Assembly (NCBI GenBank): GCA_964448055.1
Contig: CAYUVB010000011.1
Span: 1 to 41,134 of the forward strand
Direction of reading: 5' to 3'
DNA: 41,134 nt
Source: WANQ01 sp964448055
GTDB lineage: Archaea > Thermoproteota > Thermoprotei_A > Sulfolobales > WANQ01
The stretch's first letter is position 1. Every line of letters starts with the position of its first letter. Made by a program: the position numbers and the translations under genes. Under the pieces are notes generated by a model, which saw only the letters and a list, made by a program, of their open reading frames with translations, was not told the DNA's origin and ran no database searches. Positions 8,659 through 17,186 of this stretch are shown one piece after another.

Positions 8659-9666
8659 TTGGTAGGTAAGATTAGCTATAAACTTCTACAGGAATACGTC
8701 TTTAATAAAATAGGTGTCCGTAGGAAAGAAGTACTCGTAGGTCCTGGTATAGGTGAAGATGCGGCAATAATAGATTTTGGTGATAAGGTTTTAGTTATTC
8801 ATACAGATCCTATTACAGAAGCCGTTGAAAGAATAGGTTGGTTCGCAATAAACATAGCATGTAATGATGTAGCTGTTCGTGGTGCAAAACCTCTATGGGT
8901 CTCAGTAACTATACTATTACCTGAAGGTTATAGTAAGGAATTACTTGATGAGATAACTAGGGATATAGATGAAGCCGCAAAAAATCTTGGTGTAATGGTT
9001 ATTGGTGGTCATACAGAGGAAACTCCTAGACTTGATAGACCTATAGTTATTGTAACAGCTATGGGTATGGCATCAAAGAGTACTCTTGTAACAACAAGTG
9101 GTAGCAAACCAGGAGACCTAGTTATTATGACTAAGACTGCTGGACTAGAAGGTACAGCTATTATAGCTAGAGATTTCCGAGGCCTTCTATTAGAGAAAGG
9201 TGTTAGTGAGGAAGTTATTAATAGAGCTGCAGAAATGTTATGGGATATAAGTGTTGTACGTGAAGCATTATTACTCGCATGGCTTGGTGCTACTAGTATG
9301 CATGATCCTACTGAGGGAGGGATCCTAGGTGGGTTAATCGAAATGAGTATTGCAAGTGGTAATGCCTTTAAGATATATGAAGATAAAATACCTTTAGCAG
9401 AAGAAACTAAGATCATATCAGAAGCATTAGGTATAGATCCATTAAAGCTAATAAGTAGCGGGGTATTACTAGCGACTATACCTAAAGATAAAGCTAATGA
9501 AATACTAGAGTTCCTAGAGGAAGCTGGAGTAAAAACATCGGTTATAGGAGAAGTTGTCGAGGGTAAGGGAGTATATCTCGTTAGACGGGAAGGGATTGAG
9601 GTGTATCAAGACTTTGTTGTAGATGAGATTGCTCGGCTCTGGAGCGTAGCTGGAACCCAAACCTAG
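8659..9666 (+). CDS. AIR-synthase-related protein, HypE-like
   Basis: The PurM/HypE/ThiL/SelD superfamily uses ATP to activate oxygen- or sulfur-containing groups. The N-terminal GPGIGEDAAIIDFG and HTDPIT and the central GGHTEETP match HypE-like proteins; the C-terminal domain carries HDPTEGGILGG. Canonical HypE ends in a catalytic cysteine (PRIC-type tail), but this protein ends ARLWSVAGTQT with no cysteine, so hydrogenase maturation is unlikely. No hydrogenase genes are nearby. The TTG start at 8659 follows AAGGGTG and AAGGA. Its last 86 bp overlap the opposite-strand gene. Confidence 0.85.
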   Translation: MVGKISYKLLQEYVFNKIGVRRKEVLVGPGIGEDAAIIDFGDKVLVIHTDPITEAVERIGWFAINIACNDVAVRGAKPLWVSVTILLPEGYSKELLDEITRDIDEAAKNLGVMVIGGHTEETPRLDRPIVIVTAMGMASKSTLVTTSGSKPGDLVIMTKTAGLEGTAIIARDFRGLLLEKGVSEEVINRAAEMLWDISVVREALLLAWLGATSMHDPTEGGILGGLIEMSIASGNAFKIYEDKIPLAEETKIISEALGIDPLKLISSGVLLATIPKDKANEILEFLEEAGVKTSVIGEVVEGKGVYLVRREGIEVYQDFVVDEIARLWSVAGTQT

Positions 9667-11161
9667 AAGCTACTAGTTTATCTAAGTCCTTAGTCTTCCA
9701 TCTAACATATAGCAAGAATAGTTTCAACATTGCCCTAGCTAATACATACTGTGATCCCCTCATATAGAAGGTGTTCATTATATCATAAGCCCATCTGAGA
9801 GAATGTTGTAGGCATTTCACCATAACCTCTACATGTGCTTCAGTTACATGTATGTCTTTGAACCAATCTTTATTCTTGAGAAACCCCATAGGTACAAAGA
9901 ACATTGGCACTATAAGACTTCTGTAATCCTTAAGTCTATCAAGTAGTTCGAGCGTCGCCATGACGTCTTCTTCTTTCTCCTCAGGTAGTCCTAGGATTAT
10001 TGTAGCTGCAGGTACTATGTGATTCTCATGCATTATCTTAAATGCTTCCTCGACTACCTCAGGCCATTGTTCAGCGGGGAATGGTGCTGCCTTAGCAGGC
10101 ATAATTATCTTTGATAACCTAATAGAGCCGGTTTCTATTCCAACTTCTACTCCGAGATAGTCTTGATCTGTATGACTATATATGTAGTCTGTTAGCTTAC
10201 TTACTAGTTTATGTTCCCTTTCAGCATAGACTATAGCAGCTAAGCTAGCGTGACTCCATGCTAATCCTTTATAATGTCTTAGTACTACCTCGTGTAATTT
10301 GAATAGAGGCTCAAGTCTTGGTTTCACGCCATCAGCACCATATAGTAATACATCTTCACTATGGAGTATACCAGCTTCTACACCATTTCTTACATTAACT
10401 ATTACCTCTTTTTCAATCATATCTAGTGGTATCATACGTAAAGGCCTAAGTGTTACACTACAGAATTTGCAGCCGCGTGGGCATCCTCTCATAATTTCTA
10501 CAAGGCCGTTAACACTTGCGCCTTTTATAATAGAAATCTCCTTTAAGCTTGGACTATCCCTAGGACCTGCATATACATATCGTGGTAATGGTTCATCATT
10601 TAATGCTCTTTCAACTAGATCAGCTATAAGCTTTTCACCTTCACCATCAAATACTGTGTCGACTCCCCACTTTACCCAGAATTCTTCATTCCAAAGCCAT
10701 TGCCATGCTGCTGGTCCACCAACAATTATCTTTAATCCACGCTTCTTAGCTTCTTTTATTTCAGGCTTTTCCATTAAAGCTATGAAGGACTTACGGTTAA
10801 CCGGTTCTCTTCTAGTGATAAACCACCATTCACTACTTGGAGGGCCAAGAGCAAAGTAATCATGATGACTCAGTAATAATACCTTAGCATGCTTTAGATG
10901 AAGATGTAGGTAGTCAGGATCTATTATAGCTGCTTTGAATCCTTCATCTATTAGTTTAGCTTCGATTTTTCTTAAACCATAAGGTGCTTGCCAAGGTCTA
11001 CCAATACTATCAACCCTCATCTTAGGACAAGCTAACCACATCCATAATTTTTCAGGTAATCCTATAGCAGGGCCTGTGGCCATAAAGCCTATGAATTCTT
11101 TACCATGATGATTACTCATCATGCACCTATCAGTAGTTAGTACTATATCGAAGCGTTCCAC
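9581..11161 (-). CDS. Radical SAM protein with N-terminal B12-binding-like domain
   Basis: The protein has 526 residues. An N-terminal Rossmann-like region (about 15-200; GLKIIVGGPAAWQW, VFDGEGEKLIADL) resembles the cobalamin-binding domain of B12-type radical SAM enzymes. The cluster motif is RGCPRGCKFCS (C227, C231, C234). A TIM-barrel region follows with GVEVGIETGS and ATIILGLPEEKEEDV. The substrate is unknown. It starts at GTG 11161 behind GGTGGGTG. Its C-terminal ~28 codons lie antisense to the end of the HypE-like gene. Confidence 0.88.
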   Translation of the reverse strand: MERFDIVLTTDRCMMSNHHGKEFIGFMATGPAIGLPEKLWMWLACPKMRVDSIGRPWQAPYGLRKIEAKLIDEGFKAAIIDPDYLHLHLKHAKVLLLSHHDYFALGPPSSEWWFITRREPVNRKSFIALMEKPEIKEAKKRGLKIIVGGPAAWQWLWNEEFWVKWGVDTVFDGEGEKLIADLVERALNDEPLPRYVYAGPRDSPSLKEISIIKGASVNGLVEIMRGCPRGCKFCSVTLRPLRMIPLDMIEKEVIVNVRNGVEAGILHSEDVLLYGADGVKPRLEPLFKLHEVVLRHYKGLAWSHASLAAIVYAEREHKLVSKLTDYIYSHTDQDYLGVEVGIETGSIRLSKIIMPAKAAPFPAEQWPEVVEEAFKIMHENHIVPAATIILGLPEEKEEDVMATLELLDRLKDYRSLIVPMFFVPMGFLKNKDWFKDIHVTEAHVEVMVKCLQHSLRWAYDIMNTFYMRGSQYVLARAMLKLFLLYVRWKTKDLDKLVASRFGFQLRSRAEQSHLQQSLDTPQSLPV

Positions 11162-11351
11162 GATACACCCACCTTATGCTATAATCCTAGATTTTTCTAC
11201 AATCCCTTCTAAAGGTGTAGTATAAGTCATTACAAATATACGTGTTACGGACAATAAACCCTAGTAGACCCTTATGAACAAATGGTTAACACTACCAATT
11301 CATCAGAGTTTTATAAGCGGTAATACTATATTTTATCTTTAGAGAGGGATT

Positions 11352-11639
11352 ATGGATATGGCTACAGTAGCAGAGCAAGCATTAGCAGAGATTGTATCGA
11401 GTGAAGAAAAGCTTAGTGAGAAAACAAAAATGCTGCTAATTAAAGCGGCTAGAATACTGATTGAAGCAGGATTTATTGATGAAAAACACGTTATCGAAGC
11501 CTACTTTTTATTAGTTAAAATGCAGAGAAAAGGAGAATTAGAGTATCCAGTAGACTATGAATTTACTAGAAAAGCATTAAAGTTGGCATCAATACTAGCT
11601 AATAAACTATCTAGTAAGGGGTTTTCGGAAGAGAAATAA
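11352..11639 (+). CDS. Small helical protein of unknown function
   Basis: The protein has 95 residues, is almost entirely helical by sequence and strongly charged, with no cysteine. The ATG start at 11352 follows GAGAGGG. It overlaps the convergent gene by 29 bp. Not recognised. Confidence 0.6.
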   Translation: MDMATVAEQALAEIVSSEEKLSEKTKMLLIKAARILIEAGFIDEKHVIEAYFLLVKMQRKGELEYPVDYEFTRKALKLASILANKLSSKGFSEEK

Positions 11640-11895
11640 TTACTGCAAACCTATAACCCATATCAATAAGATCAAGAATATCTGGATCTATACGTAGGAT
11701 TATGTATTTCTCCTTTAAGCAATCCACAACTTTACAATCCATAATTCTAGTTCTACTACTTAGTTCCCTACACTTAGCTTCTGCTTCTTCCTTCGACTTA
11801 AATAAATCATATATTACTTGTAGAGGCCCTTGTAGGTTTCTACTTGATGTTGGACCTAAAGGTCCTGTACCACTAAATATAATTGACGACAACAA
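11611..11895 (-). CDS. Small protein of unknown function
   Basis: The protein has 94 residues. The central and C-terminal part (FKSKEEAEAKCRELSSRT, then CKVVDCLKEKYIILRIDP) looks like a small alpha/beta domain with three cysteines. The TTG at 11895 is the working start, but the low-complexity first ~15 residues suggest a later start. The opposite-strand frame here is less protein-like and was rejected. Confidence 0.5.
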   Translation of the reverse strand: MLSSIIFSGTGPLGPTSSRNLQGPLQVIYDLFKSKEEAEAKCRELSSRTRIMDCKVVDCLKEKYIILRIDPDILDLIDMGYRFAVIISLPKTPY

Positions 11896-11975
11896 TCCCA
11901 GCCTAATAGGTATTATTGGGCATCTAAGTTAAAACGTACTCTAAGGACCCTAAGAAGTTTTCTGAGGGGTTACAC

Positions 11976-12329
11976 TTGGAAGCAGAGATACTAATTGTAG
12001 CTGCATTCGATCACGAAAGTGATCAAGCAGTTCAAGTGGCTTGGAAGGTAGCTGAAAAACTTAGAAAAGATTATGGCATCTGGGTTATGGTTCGAATAGA
12101 TCAAGTATGGATACATGATCCTATAAAAATAAATGAGTTGAAGATACCTCAGGTATATGTTAATGGTAAACTCTTCTTTGCAGGAAGAGCTCCTCGTGAA
12201 GGGGATCTCATAAACGCTGTAATGACCATGTTATGGAGAAACGAGTTAGAGAAAATGACTGCACCAGCAGCTACATTAGCAAATCAACCTGTATTTATGG
12301 ATGCTGTACCAGTAACAAGTATGGGGTAA
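11976..12329 (+). CDS. Thioredoxin-fold protein without CxxC
   Basis: The protein has 117 residues. The beta-alpha-beta start (EILIVAAFDHESDQAVQVAW) and the later IPQVYVNGKLFFAGRAP look like a thioredoxin or glutaredoxin fold, with the cis-proline before the strand. The CxxC position is replaced by HESD, so disulfide chemistry is not expected. The TTG start at 11976 is well supported by TGAGGGG (11963-11969). The last ~25 residues are Ala/Pro-rich and probably a flexible tail. Confidence 0.6.
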   Translation: MEAEILIVAAFDHESDQAVQVAWKVAEKLRKDYGIWVMVRIDQVWIHDPIKINELKIPQVYVNGKLFFAGRAPREGDLINAVMTMLWRNELEKMTAPAATLANQPVFMDAVPVTSMG

Positions 12330-12395
12330 GGTGTCCCACTTACCCACATTTAGAAACAATATACAGTATATATGATGCGTTAAGATAACAGTTAG

Positions 12396-12403
12396 AAATA
12401 TAA
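12396..12403 (+). promoter_or_regulatory. Probable TATA box of the candidate 12426 RNA
   Basis: AAATATAA is centred 26-27 nt before G12426 and preceded by a purine-containing GTTAG that could act as BRE. It sits at the expected place for transcription starting at the GC-rich helix. Confidence 0.5.
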
Positions 12404-12425
12404 GCTTCAAAACAAAATATTATAT

Positions 12426-12748
12426 GGGCTGAGCGGCTGACCCGAGGCACTATACAGTACCTTTATGGGCGTATGGTATTTTTGGACATCCTGGATACAT
12501 GGGCATCTCATGGAAGCAATAGGATCCAACGAAGAACTAAGATGCCAGGCATACGACTGAGAATACCGACAACTCCCATGTTAAGGGATATGTACTAGTA
12601 CATGAACACGTATTAATGAAGACATGGTACACTATCATAAGTTACCAATTTAAGCTCCTTCAACGTAGAATACAGGATAATACATGAACCCCAATGGCAG
12701 AAGCCATTGGGGATTGAAGTGCGCCTCGGGTTAGCCGCGATGAAGCCC
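12426..12748 (+). ncRNA. Candidate ~323-nt structured RNA closed by a kink-turn
   Basis: The two ends pair. 12433-12448 pairs with 12723-12738 as an unbroken 16-bp GC-rich helix with one G-U. Outside it, GGGCU (12426-12430) pairs with AGCCC (12744-12748). Between the helices lie GA (12431-12432) on one strand and GAU-GA (12739-12743) on the other, a textbook kink-turn and likely L7Ae site. Inside are a perfect 10-bp hairpin (12689-12698 with 12703-12712, loop AGAA), nested helices (12470-12475 with 12550-12555; 12502-12508 with 12540-12546) and a palindrome at 12590-12603. SRP and RNase P RNA signatures were looked for and not seen. An alternative is a MITE or IS200/605 remnant, since TnpB lies 3'. 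Confidence 0.55.
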
Positions 12749-13040
12749 CTTAATCCTCTAAACCCTTAAATCAAGCATACTATGGCACTATGAATTGTTT
12801 TGAATCTCATGACTGTTTATGACATTTGTCGTTGTTTCATTTTCGACTATTAATAATTGCATGTACCTTCTTTCTGTGGAGTCTCCTTAGTTTTTCCCTA
12901 TCTTCTCTTACAAGGGTATAGTACGTATATACTATCTCTGTACTTTATTATACTTCTATGAACAATAATTACTTTAACCATAGAGATGCCCGAACATGTA
13001 CATTAGGATAAAGTTTAGGAATATTTCTAACATACTATAG
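12749..13040. other. Gene-free stretch between candidate RNA and TnpB remnant
   Basis: AT-rich sequence with no complete gene. On the minus strand 12837-12944 is a short open frame encoding 35 charged residues (including LVREDREKLRRLHRKKVHA) with no start codon. It may be the remnant of a lost gene. No terminal repeats were found. Confidence 0.4.
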
Positions 13041-13947
13041 GTGAACTCTCCGATGAGGGTTATAGAGACCCTTAAAGTGCTGGGTCTCCCTGAGGAGGGT
13101 GATGAGCTTTTAAAGTTTCTGAAAGCATTTCGTGATTACGCACAGTACGTTATAGACCAGATATGGGATGAGAGAAACATACCTTCAATAAAGATACTAC
13201 ACAAGATGTTCTATAGTGAACTAAGAGGTAGAGGTTTCCGAGCACATCATGTGAAGCATATATACCGCTATGCTAGGAACATCGTTAAAGCAGTAAGGAG
13301 AGTTGGAGGAAGTAAGCCAGTATTAAGGAGATTAACAGCTAGGATAGATAAATACGACTATAAGCTAGACCTAGAGAAACAGGAGCTGATAGTAAAGGTT
13401 CTTAATGGAAGAGAGGTTAAAGTGAAACTAATAGGAGCTAGAGAAAGATTTATGAAGTACATAGATTGGAGTAACTATGAATTTAACGCTAAAATATGAT
13501 AGCCCGAGGTTATGGGTATGTATCGAGTTTAAGAGGAAGGTTAAGCAGTACACTCCAAAAAGCATCATAGCAGATGATGTAAACTTCGATAACGTTACAA
13601 TGGTTCTCATGAAAGGTGAGAGAATAGTTAAGGTTAAGAGGTTTAAGTTCCCGTTAAGGAGGACATTAACTCATAGGATTTGGATTGAGAGAATGCAGAA
13701 GCGTTATCCAAAACAGTGGAAGTGCATTAAAGGTATAAGGGAATCTATTAGAAAGCATGGTAGGAGAGCAAGAAACATAATTAATGATTCATGCCATAAA
13801 ATAGCAGATGAAATAACAGATATAGCAGTTAAACATAGGGGCATGATAGTAGTTGAGAATCTTAAATTACGTAAAAGAGAATGTAAAGAGAAATAATACC
13901 TTTAACAAGAAGCTATCACTATGGGCATACTGCAGGCTCCTATCCTA
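13041..13947 (+). pseudogene. tnpB: TnpB (IS200/IS605 OrfB) remnant with two frameshifts, cut by gap
   Basis: TnpB is the RNA-guided nuclease of IS200/IS605 elements. The first frame (GTG 13041 or ATG 13053, to 13499) gives the N-terminal helical part. The next frame (to 13896) carries the RuvC-I region (IIADDVNFDNVTMVL) and RuvC-II (GMIVVENLKLRKRE). A third frame to the gap continues with NNTFNKKLSLWAYCRLLS. Each change is +1, near 13477-13499 and 13865-13896. The zinc-finger and RuvC-III parts would lie in or beyond the gap. No TnpA was found. Two indels suggest a dead gene, though draft-assembly errors are possible. Confidence 0.85.
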
Positions 13948-14047
13948 NNNNNNNNNNNNNNNNNNNNNNNNNNNNNNNNNNNNNNNNNNNNNNNNNNNNN
14001 NNNNNNNNNNNNNNNNNNNNNNNNNNNNNNNNNNNNNNNNNNNNNNN
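13948..14047. other. Assembly gap (100 N) inside the TnpB remnant
   Basis: Exactly 100 N. The remaining TnpB C-terminus (normally over 100 residues) is not found after it, so the real gap is probably longer or the element is truncated. Confidence 0.98.
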
Positions 14048-14130
14048 GATGAAAACTATTATAAAATATCATAAAACCTGAACCCCTTATATTCTAGGCT
14101 ATATACTAGAATCATATGGTGTAACGGTTT

Positions 14131-15144
14131 TTGGATGAGATAGTTGTTGTGGGAGGAGGACTTACTGGAATCATAGCTATACGTATATTAAATAACCTGG
14201 GTTATAAACCAATATTAATTGAACCCGATTACGTTCTTGGAGGTTTAGCGAGAGGAGTAATATTAGGAGATAATGCTATAGATGCTTTCCCTATATTCCT
14301 AGAGGATAAAGATTTAGATAAATTAAGGGAGATAGGTTTCGAAATAGATGTAATTGAAGTAGACCTAGTAAGTAATATATTAAAACATGGTCCGCTTAAG
14401 GCTAAAATGTGGGGTTATCGAAGAGGAAGCGAGAATCTTGTAAAAGAATTGGAGGATCCTTGGCCTCTACACTGGAGGAATAGAATGCTTTATCCAAGAG
14501 ATGGCTGGTCAAAGCTTCTTAGTAAATGGGAAAGCGTGCTCAAATTTAAGTGGGTTCATGAAGGACTTAGAAAAGTAGACCTTGGTGGAAAGAAAGCTAA
14601 GACCTATCATGGACAACTAATTAGTTATAGCAAGCTCTTATATACACTACCACTAATTGATGTGAAAGACAAGATTGGTATAAACCTGGATATTAAGCCT
14701 AGGTTCTGTCACATGATAGCTATAAGTATCTTAGCTGAGGGCAAGCATCCATTTGAATGGATTATAGGTTATCATGGAGGAACAGCTATCTTACCTCACA
14801 CAATAGTTTATACAAGCAAACTTGTAGGAATAGAGGATTACCATAGCATATCCGCTTTAATAAGCTATGAAGGTGAAGGATTACCAGCAGGATTCCTAGA
14901 GCAAACCATTAGTAGATTAAAGAAAATGAACATCATTAAGTCAAGTACATTACTAGAAAGAGTATATATAGCTAAGTATGCTTGCATAAACACTAATGAT
15001 GTAGACTCTACAATACGTAAGAGAGTAATTGAAGAATTGAAGGATAAAGGTATTATCTTAGTAGGTAGACGTGCGTTATGGAAGGAGATGAGTATAGGTG
15101 AACTAGTTGAGAATGCACTAAATCAAATAGTATCTAGTCTCTAA
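14131..15144 (+). CDS. FAD/NAD(P)-dependent oxidoreductase-like protein
   Basis: The protein has 337 residues. The N-terminal dinucleotide-binding motif VVVGGGLTGIIAIRIL (residues 5-20) and the following PILIEPDYVLGGLA match FAD-binding flavoproteins of the amine-oxidase, UDP-galactopyranose-mutase or protoporphyrinogen-oxidase type. The substrate region is not recognisable, so the reaction is unknown. The start is TTG 14131. The 3' end overlaps the convergent PfkB gene by 11 bp. The gene starts ~80 bp after an assembly gap, so its upstream context is partly unseen. Confidence 0.75.
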   Translation: MDEIVVVGGGLTGIIAIRILNNLGYKPILIEPDYVLGGLARGVILGDNAIDAFPIFLEDKDLDKLREIGFEIDVIEVDLVSNILKHGPLKAKMWGYRRGSENLVKELEDPWPLHWRNRMLYPRDGWSKLLSKWESVLKFKWVHEGLRKVDLGGKKAKTYHGQLISYSKLLYTLPLIDVKDKIGINLDIKPRFCHMIAISILAEGKHPFEWIIGYHGGTAILPHTIVYTSKLVGIEDYHSISALISYEGEGLPAGFLEQTISRLKKMNIIKSSTLLERVYIAKYACINTNDVDSTIRKRVIEELKDKGIILVGRRALWKEMSIGELVENALNQIVSSL

Positions 15145-16024
15145 AAACAGGTTTAACCTCTTTTACTGGTACCTCTTCTGCCAGTAACTCTACTTCTTCC
15201 CTAGTATACCAGTGCATAGTCTTAGTAGATCTTAGTACCTTTAATCCAGCAGCAATTGTAGCATAACGTGCTGCCTCCTCAGGTTTGTATCCTTTTGAGT
15301 AATAGTATGATAGTACAGCAGTATAGACGTCACCTGCACCTGTTTCATCTCCGTGGTAGATCTTTGGTACACCTATATGGTAGGCAACTCCATCATAAGC
15401 TATAATACTTCCACGTGGACCCATAGTTAATGCTACAATATTGGTGTATTCTGATAACTTTATTGCTGCTTCAATAGGCTCCTTACTAATACTATTTGCT
15501 TCACCTTCCTCTACGTGTATAATATCAACTATTCCTAATTCATCTAATAGACCATGATTCCATTTATGATATACTTGTCCATCAGATTCTATAACCCTTA
15601 TAAAGCCTTGTACGTCTACCACAAGTATTCTTGTCTTTTTCCTGATGTACCCTAAATCCTCTAAGGATATTTCACCTGCTACTGGGCTAACAATGGATAC
15701 TTCTACATTACCTAATACACGGTAGCCTTCTTCTATTTTTATCTTAGGGCTACGTGATAACAATTTCAGTACTCTTGTCTGTAAGTCAAGGTACTCTAAT
15801 ACGAATATCGTTGTGGGCGAATCCATTGAGACAAGGCTAAGATCAACACCTAGTTTTCTAATCTCCTCTAATACATCTCTAGGATAGTCTTGGCCAGCAT
15901 ATCCTAGTACATATACTTTAGCACCTAGTAATGCTAATGCTATGCTTGAATAATATCCTGGCCCTCCAGGTCTTTTAGCACCGTCTACATGGTCTACAGT
16001 AAAGTTGCCTACCACCACGTACAA
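15134..16024 (-). CDS. PfkB-family sugar/nucleoside kinase
   Basis: A ribokinase-fold kinase. RPGGPGYYSSIALALLG near the N-terminus is the substrate-side glycine motif, and DETGAGDVYTAVL is the PfkB anion-hole and catalytic-Asp signature. The frame is open from GTG 16036, but that codon lies inside the Shine-Dalgarno site GGAGGTGAT. The TTG at 16024, 7 nt beyond it, gives MYVVVGNFTVDH and is clearly the better start. The gene is last in a minus-strand cluster after an IF-2B-like isomerase, MBL hydrolase and zinc protein. Ribose-1-phosphate kinase of archaeal nucleoside salvage is in this family, but the substrate cannot be told here. Confidence 0.88.
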   Translation of the reverse strand: MYVVVGNFTVDHVDGAKRPGGPGYYSSIALALLGAKVYVLGYAGQDYPRDVLEEIRKLGVDLSLVSMDSPTTIFVLEYLDLQTRVLKLLSRSPKIKIEEGYRVLGNVEVSIVSPVAGEISLEDLGYIRKKTRILVVDVQGFIRVIESDGQVYHKWNHGLLDELGIVDIIHVEEGEANSISKEPIEAAIKLSEYTNIVALTMGPRGSIIAYDGVAYHIGVPKIYHGDETGAGDVYTAVLSYYYSKGYKPEEAARYATIAAGLKVLRSTKTMHWYTREEVELLAEEVPVKEVKPVFRD

Positions 16025-16097
16025 TGAGGATATCACCTCCTAATGGGTATGGGAGAAAAGGTATCGTAAAAGTAAGGGTTAAGGTGTAAAATAAGTT

Positions 16098-16400
16098 TTA
16101 CCCTTCCTCTTCTTCTTCTGTTTCTTCTTCCTCCACTTCAGTTACTACTTTCTTCTTTCTATACCATGTACCTTGTGCATGGGCTATAAGATGCCATATT
16201 AGATCATTAAGGCTAAAGAAAACATTAATACCTTCTTTAGGTTCAAGACTCGTAGTTTTGCCTGGGGGACAATATTCATCTACATTTCCACATATGGGGC
16301 ACATTATGAATCCTGACTTCTCGTCAACACAAGTGGTTATCTTTATTCCTTTCCAGGTAAGTGTTTTTCTAACCCACCGAGGCTCCCATACTAAAGACAG
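16098..16400 (-). CDS. Small zinc-binding-like protein with probable CTG start
   Basis: The ATG at 16304 would give 68 residues starting MCPICGN. The same frame is open 32 codons upstream and encodes plausible protein (EPRWVRKTLTWKGIKITTC), adding a cysteine that completes a Cx-CPIC-C set for metal binding. The only candidate start is CTG at 16400, 6 nt after a perfect GAGGTGA (16413-16407); an in-frame TAG is immediately before it. The body has HLIAHAQGTWY and ends in a Glu-rich tail (EEEETEEEEE). It lies 24 nt after the MBL hydrolase, probably in one operon. Family unknown. Confidence 0.65.
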   Translation of the reverse strand: MSLVWEPRWVRKTLTWKGIKITTCVDEKSGFIMCPICGNVDEYCPPGKTTSLEPKEGINVFFSLNDLIWHLIAHAQGTWYRKKKVVTEVEEEETEEEEEG

Positions 16401-16424
16401 CTATGTTCACCTCAGGGCATTCTA

Positions 16425-17162
16425 CTAGCCTATAGTTATTATTGTACCATCTACTGGTACTATAACCCTTCTACCACTAGCTCTCCTAGCTTCATCTTCT
16501 GCTACATGCATTATATGTATTAATGCTATTATTTCTGCATTTTTGCCCACGTCTATTGCTTCCTTAACAGTACTATGTTTGGTTTTAATAGCTACATCAA
16601 TCATATGTGAAGGCATGCTGGCCTCATGTAGTAATAGTTGTGCTTTTCTAGAGAGATCCCTAATGATATCAGTAGGTCTAGTATCAGCTGAGTAAACTAT
16701 ACGAGTACCACGTGATTCTATAGAGTAGCCTAAAGTAGGTACACTATGGTCTACGGGTATGGTTTCTACGATAACATCGCCTATCATTAACTTGTTATAG
16801 CTTACATCTAGTCCTATGAGCTTAGGTTTAGGTGCATTTCTAGGACCAGTCTTCTCAATTATTATTGGTATGGCTTCTATAGCTCTTTGTGGACCATATA
16901 CTTCTAAATTTTTGCTACATTGTTCCTCGAATTGCATATTTAGTAAGCCGGTAATTCCTAATAAGTGATCGAAATGTTCGTGAGAGATGAGTACTGCATC
17001 GATATCACATACACGGAAGCCTAGACTTCTTATTTTGGAGTCAACTCCGAATCCAGCATCAATGAGTATTATGGTATTATCTGTTTCAATTAGGTAGGCT
17101 GGATATCCTCTTTTCTCATATGATCCTGCTCCACCTGTTCCAAGCATGTATACCCTTATCAA
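16425..17162 (-). CDS. Metallo-beta-lactamase-fold hydrolase, RNase Z-like
   Basis: The 245-residue protein carries the dinuclear zinc motif SHEHFDH (60-66), a third histidine in VDHSVP (139), the bridging Asp in YSADTR (160), LLHEAS and KHSTVKEA, and a late LIHIMH. The pattern is that of the RNase Z/ElaC branch, but it lacks the long exosite arm of true tRNase Z, so the substrate is unclear. The TTG start at 17162 follows AGGTG by 9 nt. It lies 24 nt after the IF-2B-like gene and 24 nt before the small zinc protein. Confidence 0.85.
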   Translation of the reverse strand: MIRVYMLGTGGAGSYEKRGYPAYLIETDNTIILIDAGFGVDSKIRSLGFRVCDIDAVLISHEHFDHLLGITGLLNMQFEEQCSKNLEVYGPQRAIEAIPIIIEKTGPRNAPKPKLIGLDVSYNKLMIGDVIVETIPVDHSVPTLGYSIESRGTRIVYSADTRPTDIIRDLSRKAQLLLHEASMPSHMIDVAIKTKHSTVKEAIDVGKNAEIIALIHIMHVAEDEARRASGRRVIVPVDGTIITIG

Positions 17163-17186
17163 TGATTAATGCACCTGAACAATTGC

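Noticed and set aside
11702..11932. Plus-strand frame overlapping the small gene at 11611-11895
   Set aside because: Its composition is Ser/Leu-rich with few charged residues, typical of an antisense shadow. The minus-strand frame reads like a folded protein.
12689..12720. Hairpin followed by GGGGATTGAAG, resembling the end of a crenarchaeal CRISPR repeat
   Set aside because: Only one copy is present and no spacers follow, so it is not an array.
12426..12748. SRP RNA or RNase P RNA, suggested by the ~320-nt size and paired ends
   Set aside because: The SRP54-binding GGAAG...GGGAGCAG loop and the RNase P CR-I/CR-V sequences were looked for and not found on either strand.
12837..12944. Minus-strand open frame of 35 charged residues
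   Set aside because: No start codon, bounded by stops, and no family recognised. Kept only as a possible remnant in the description of the gene-free stretch.
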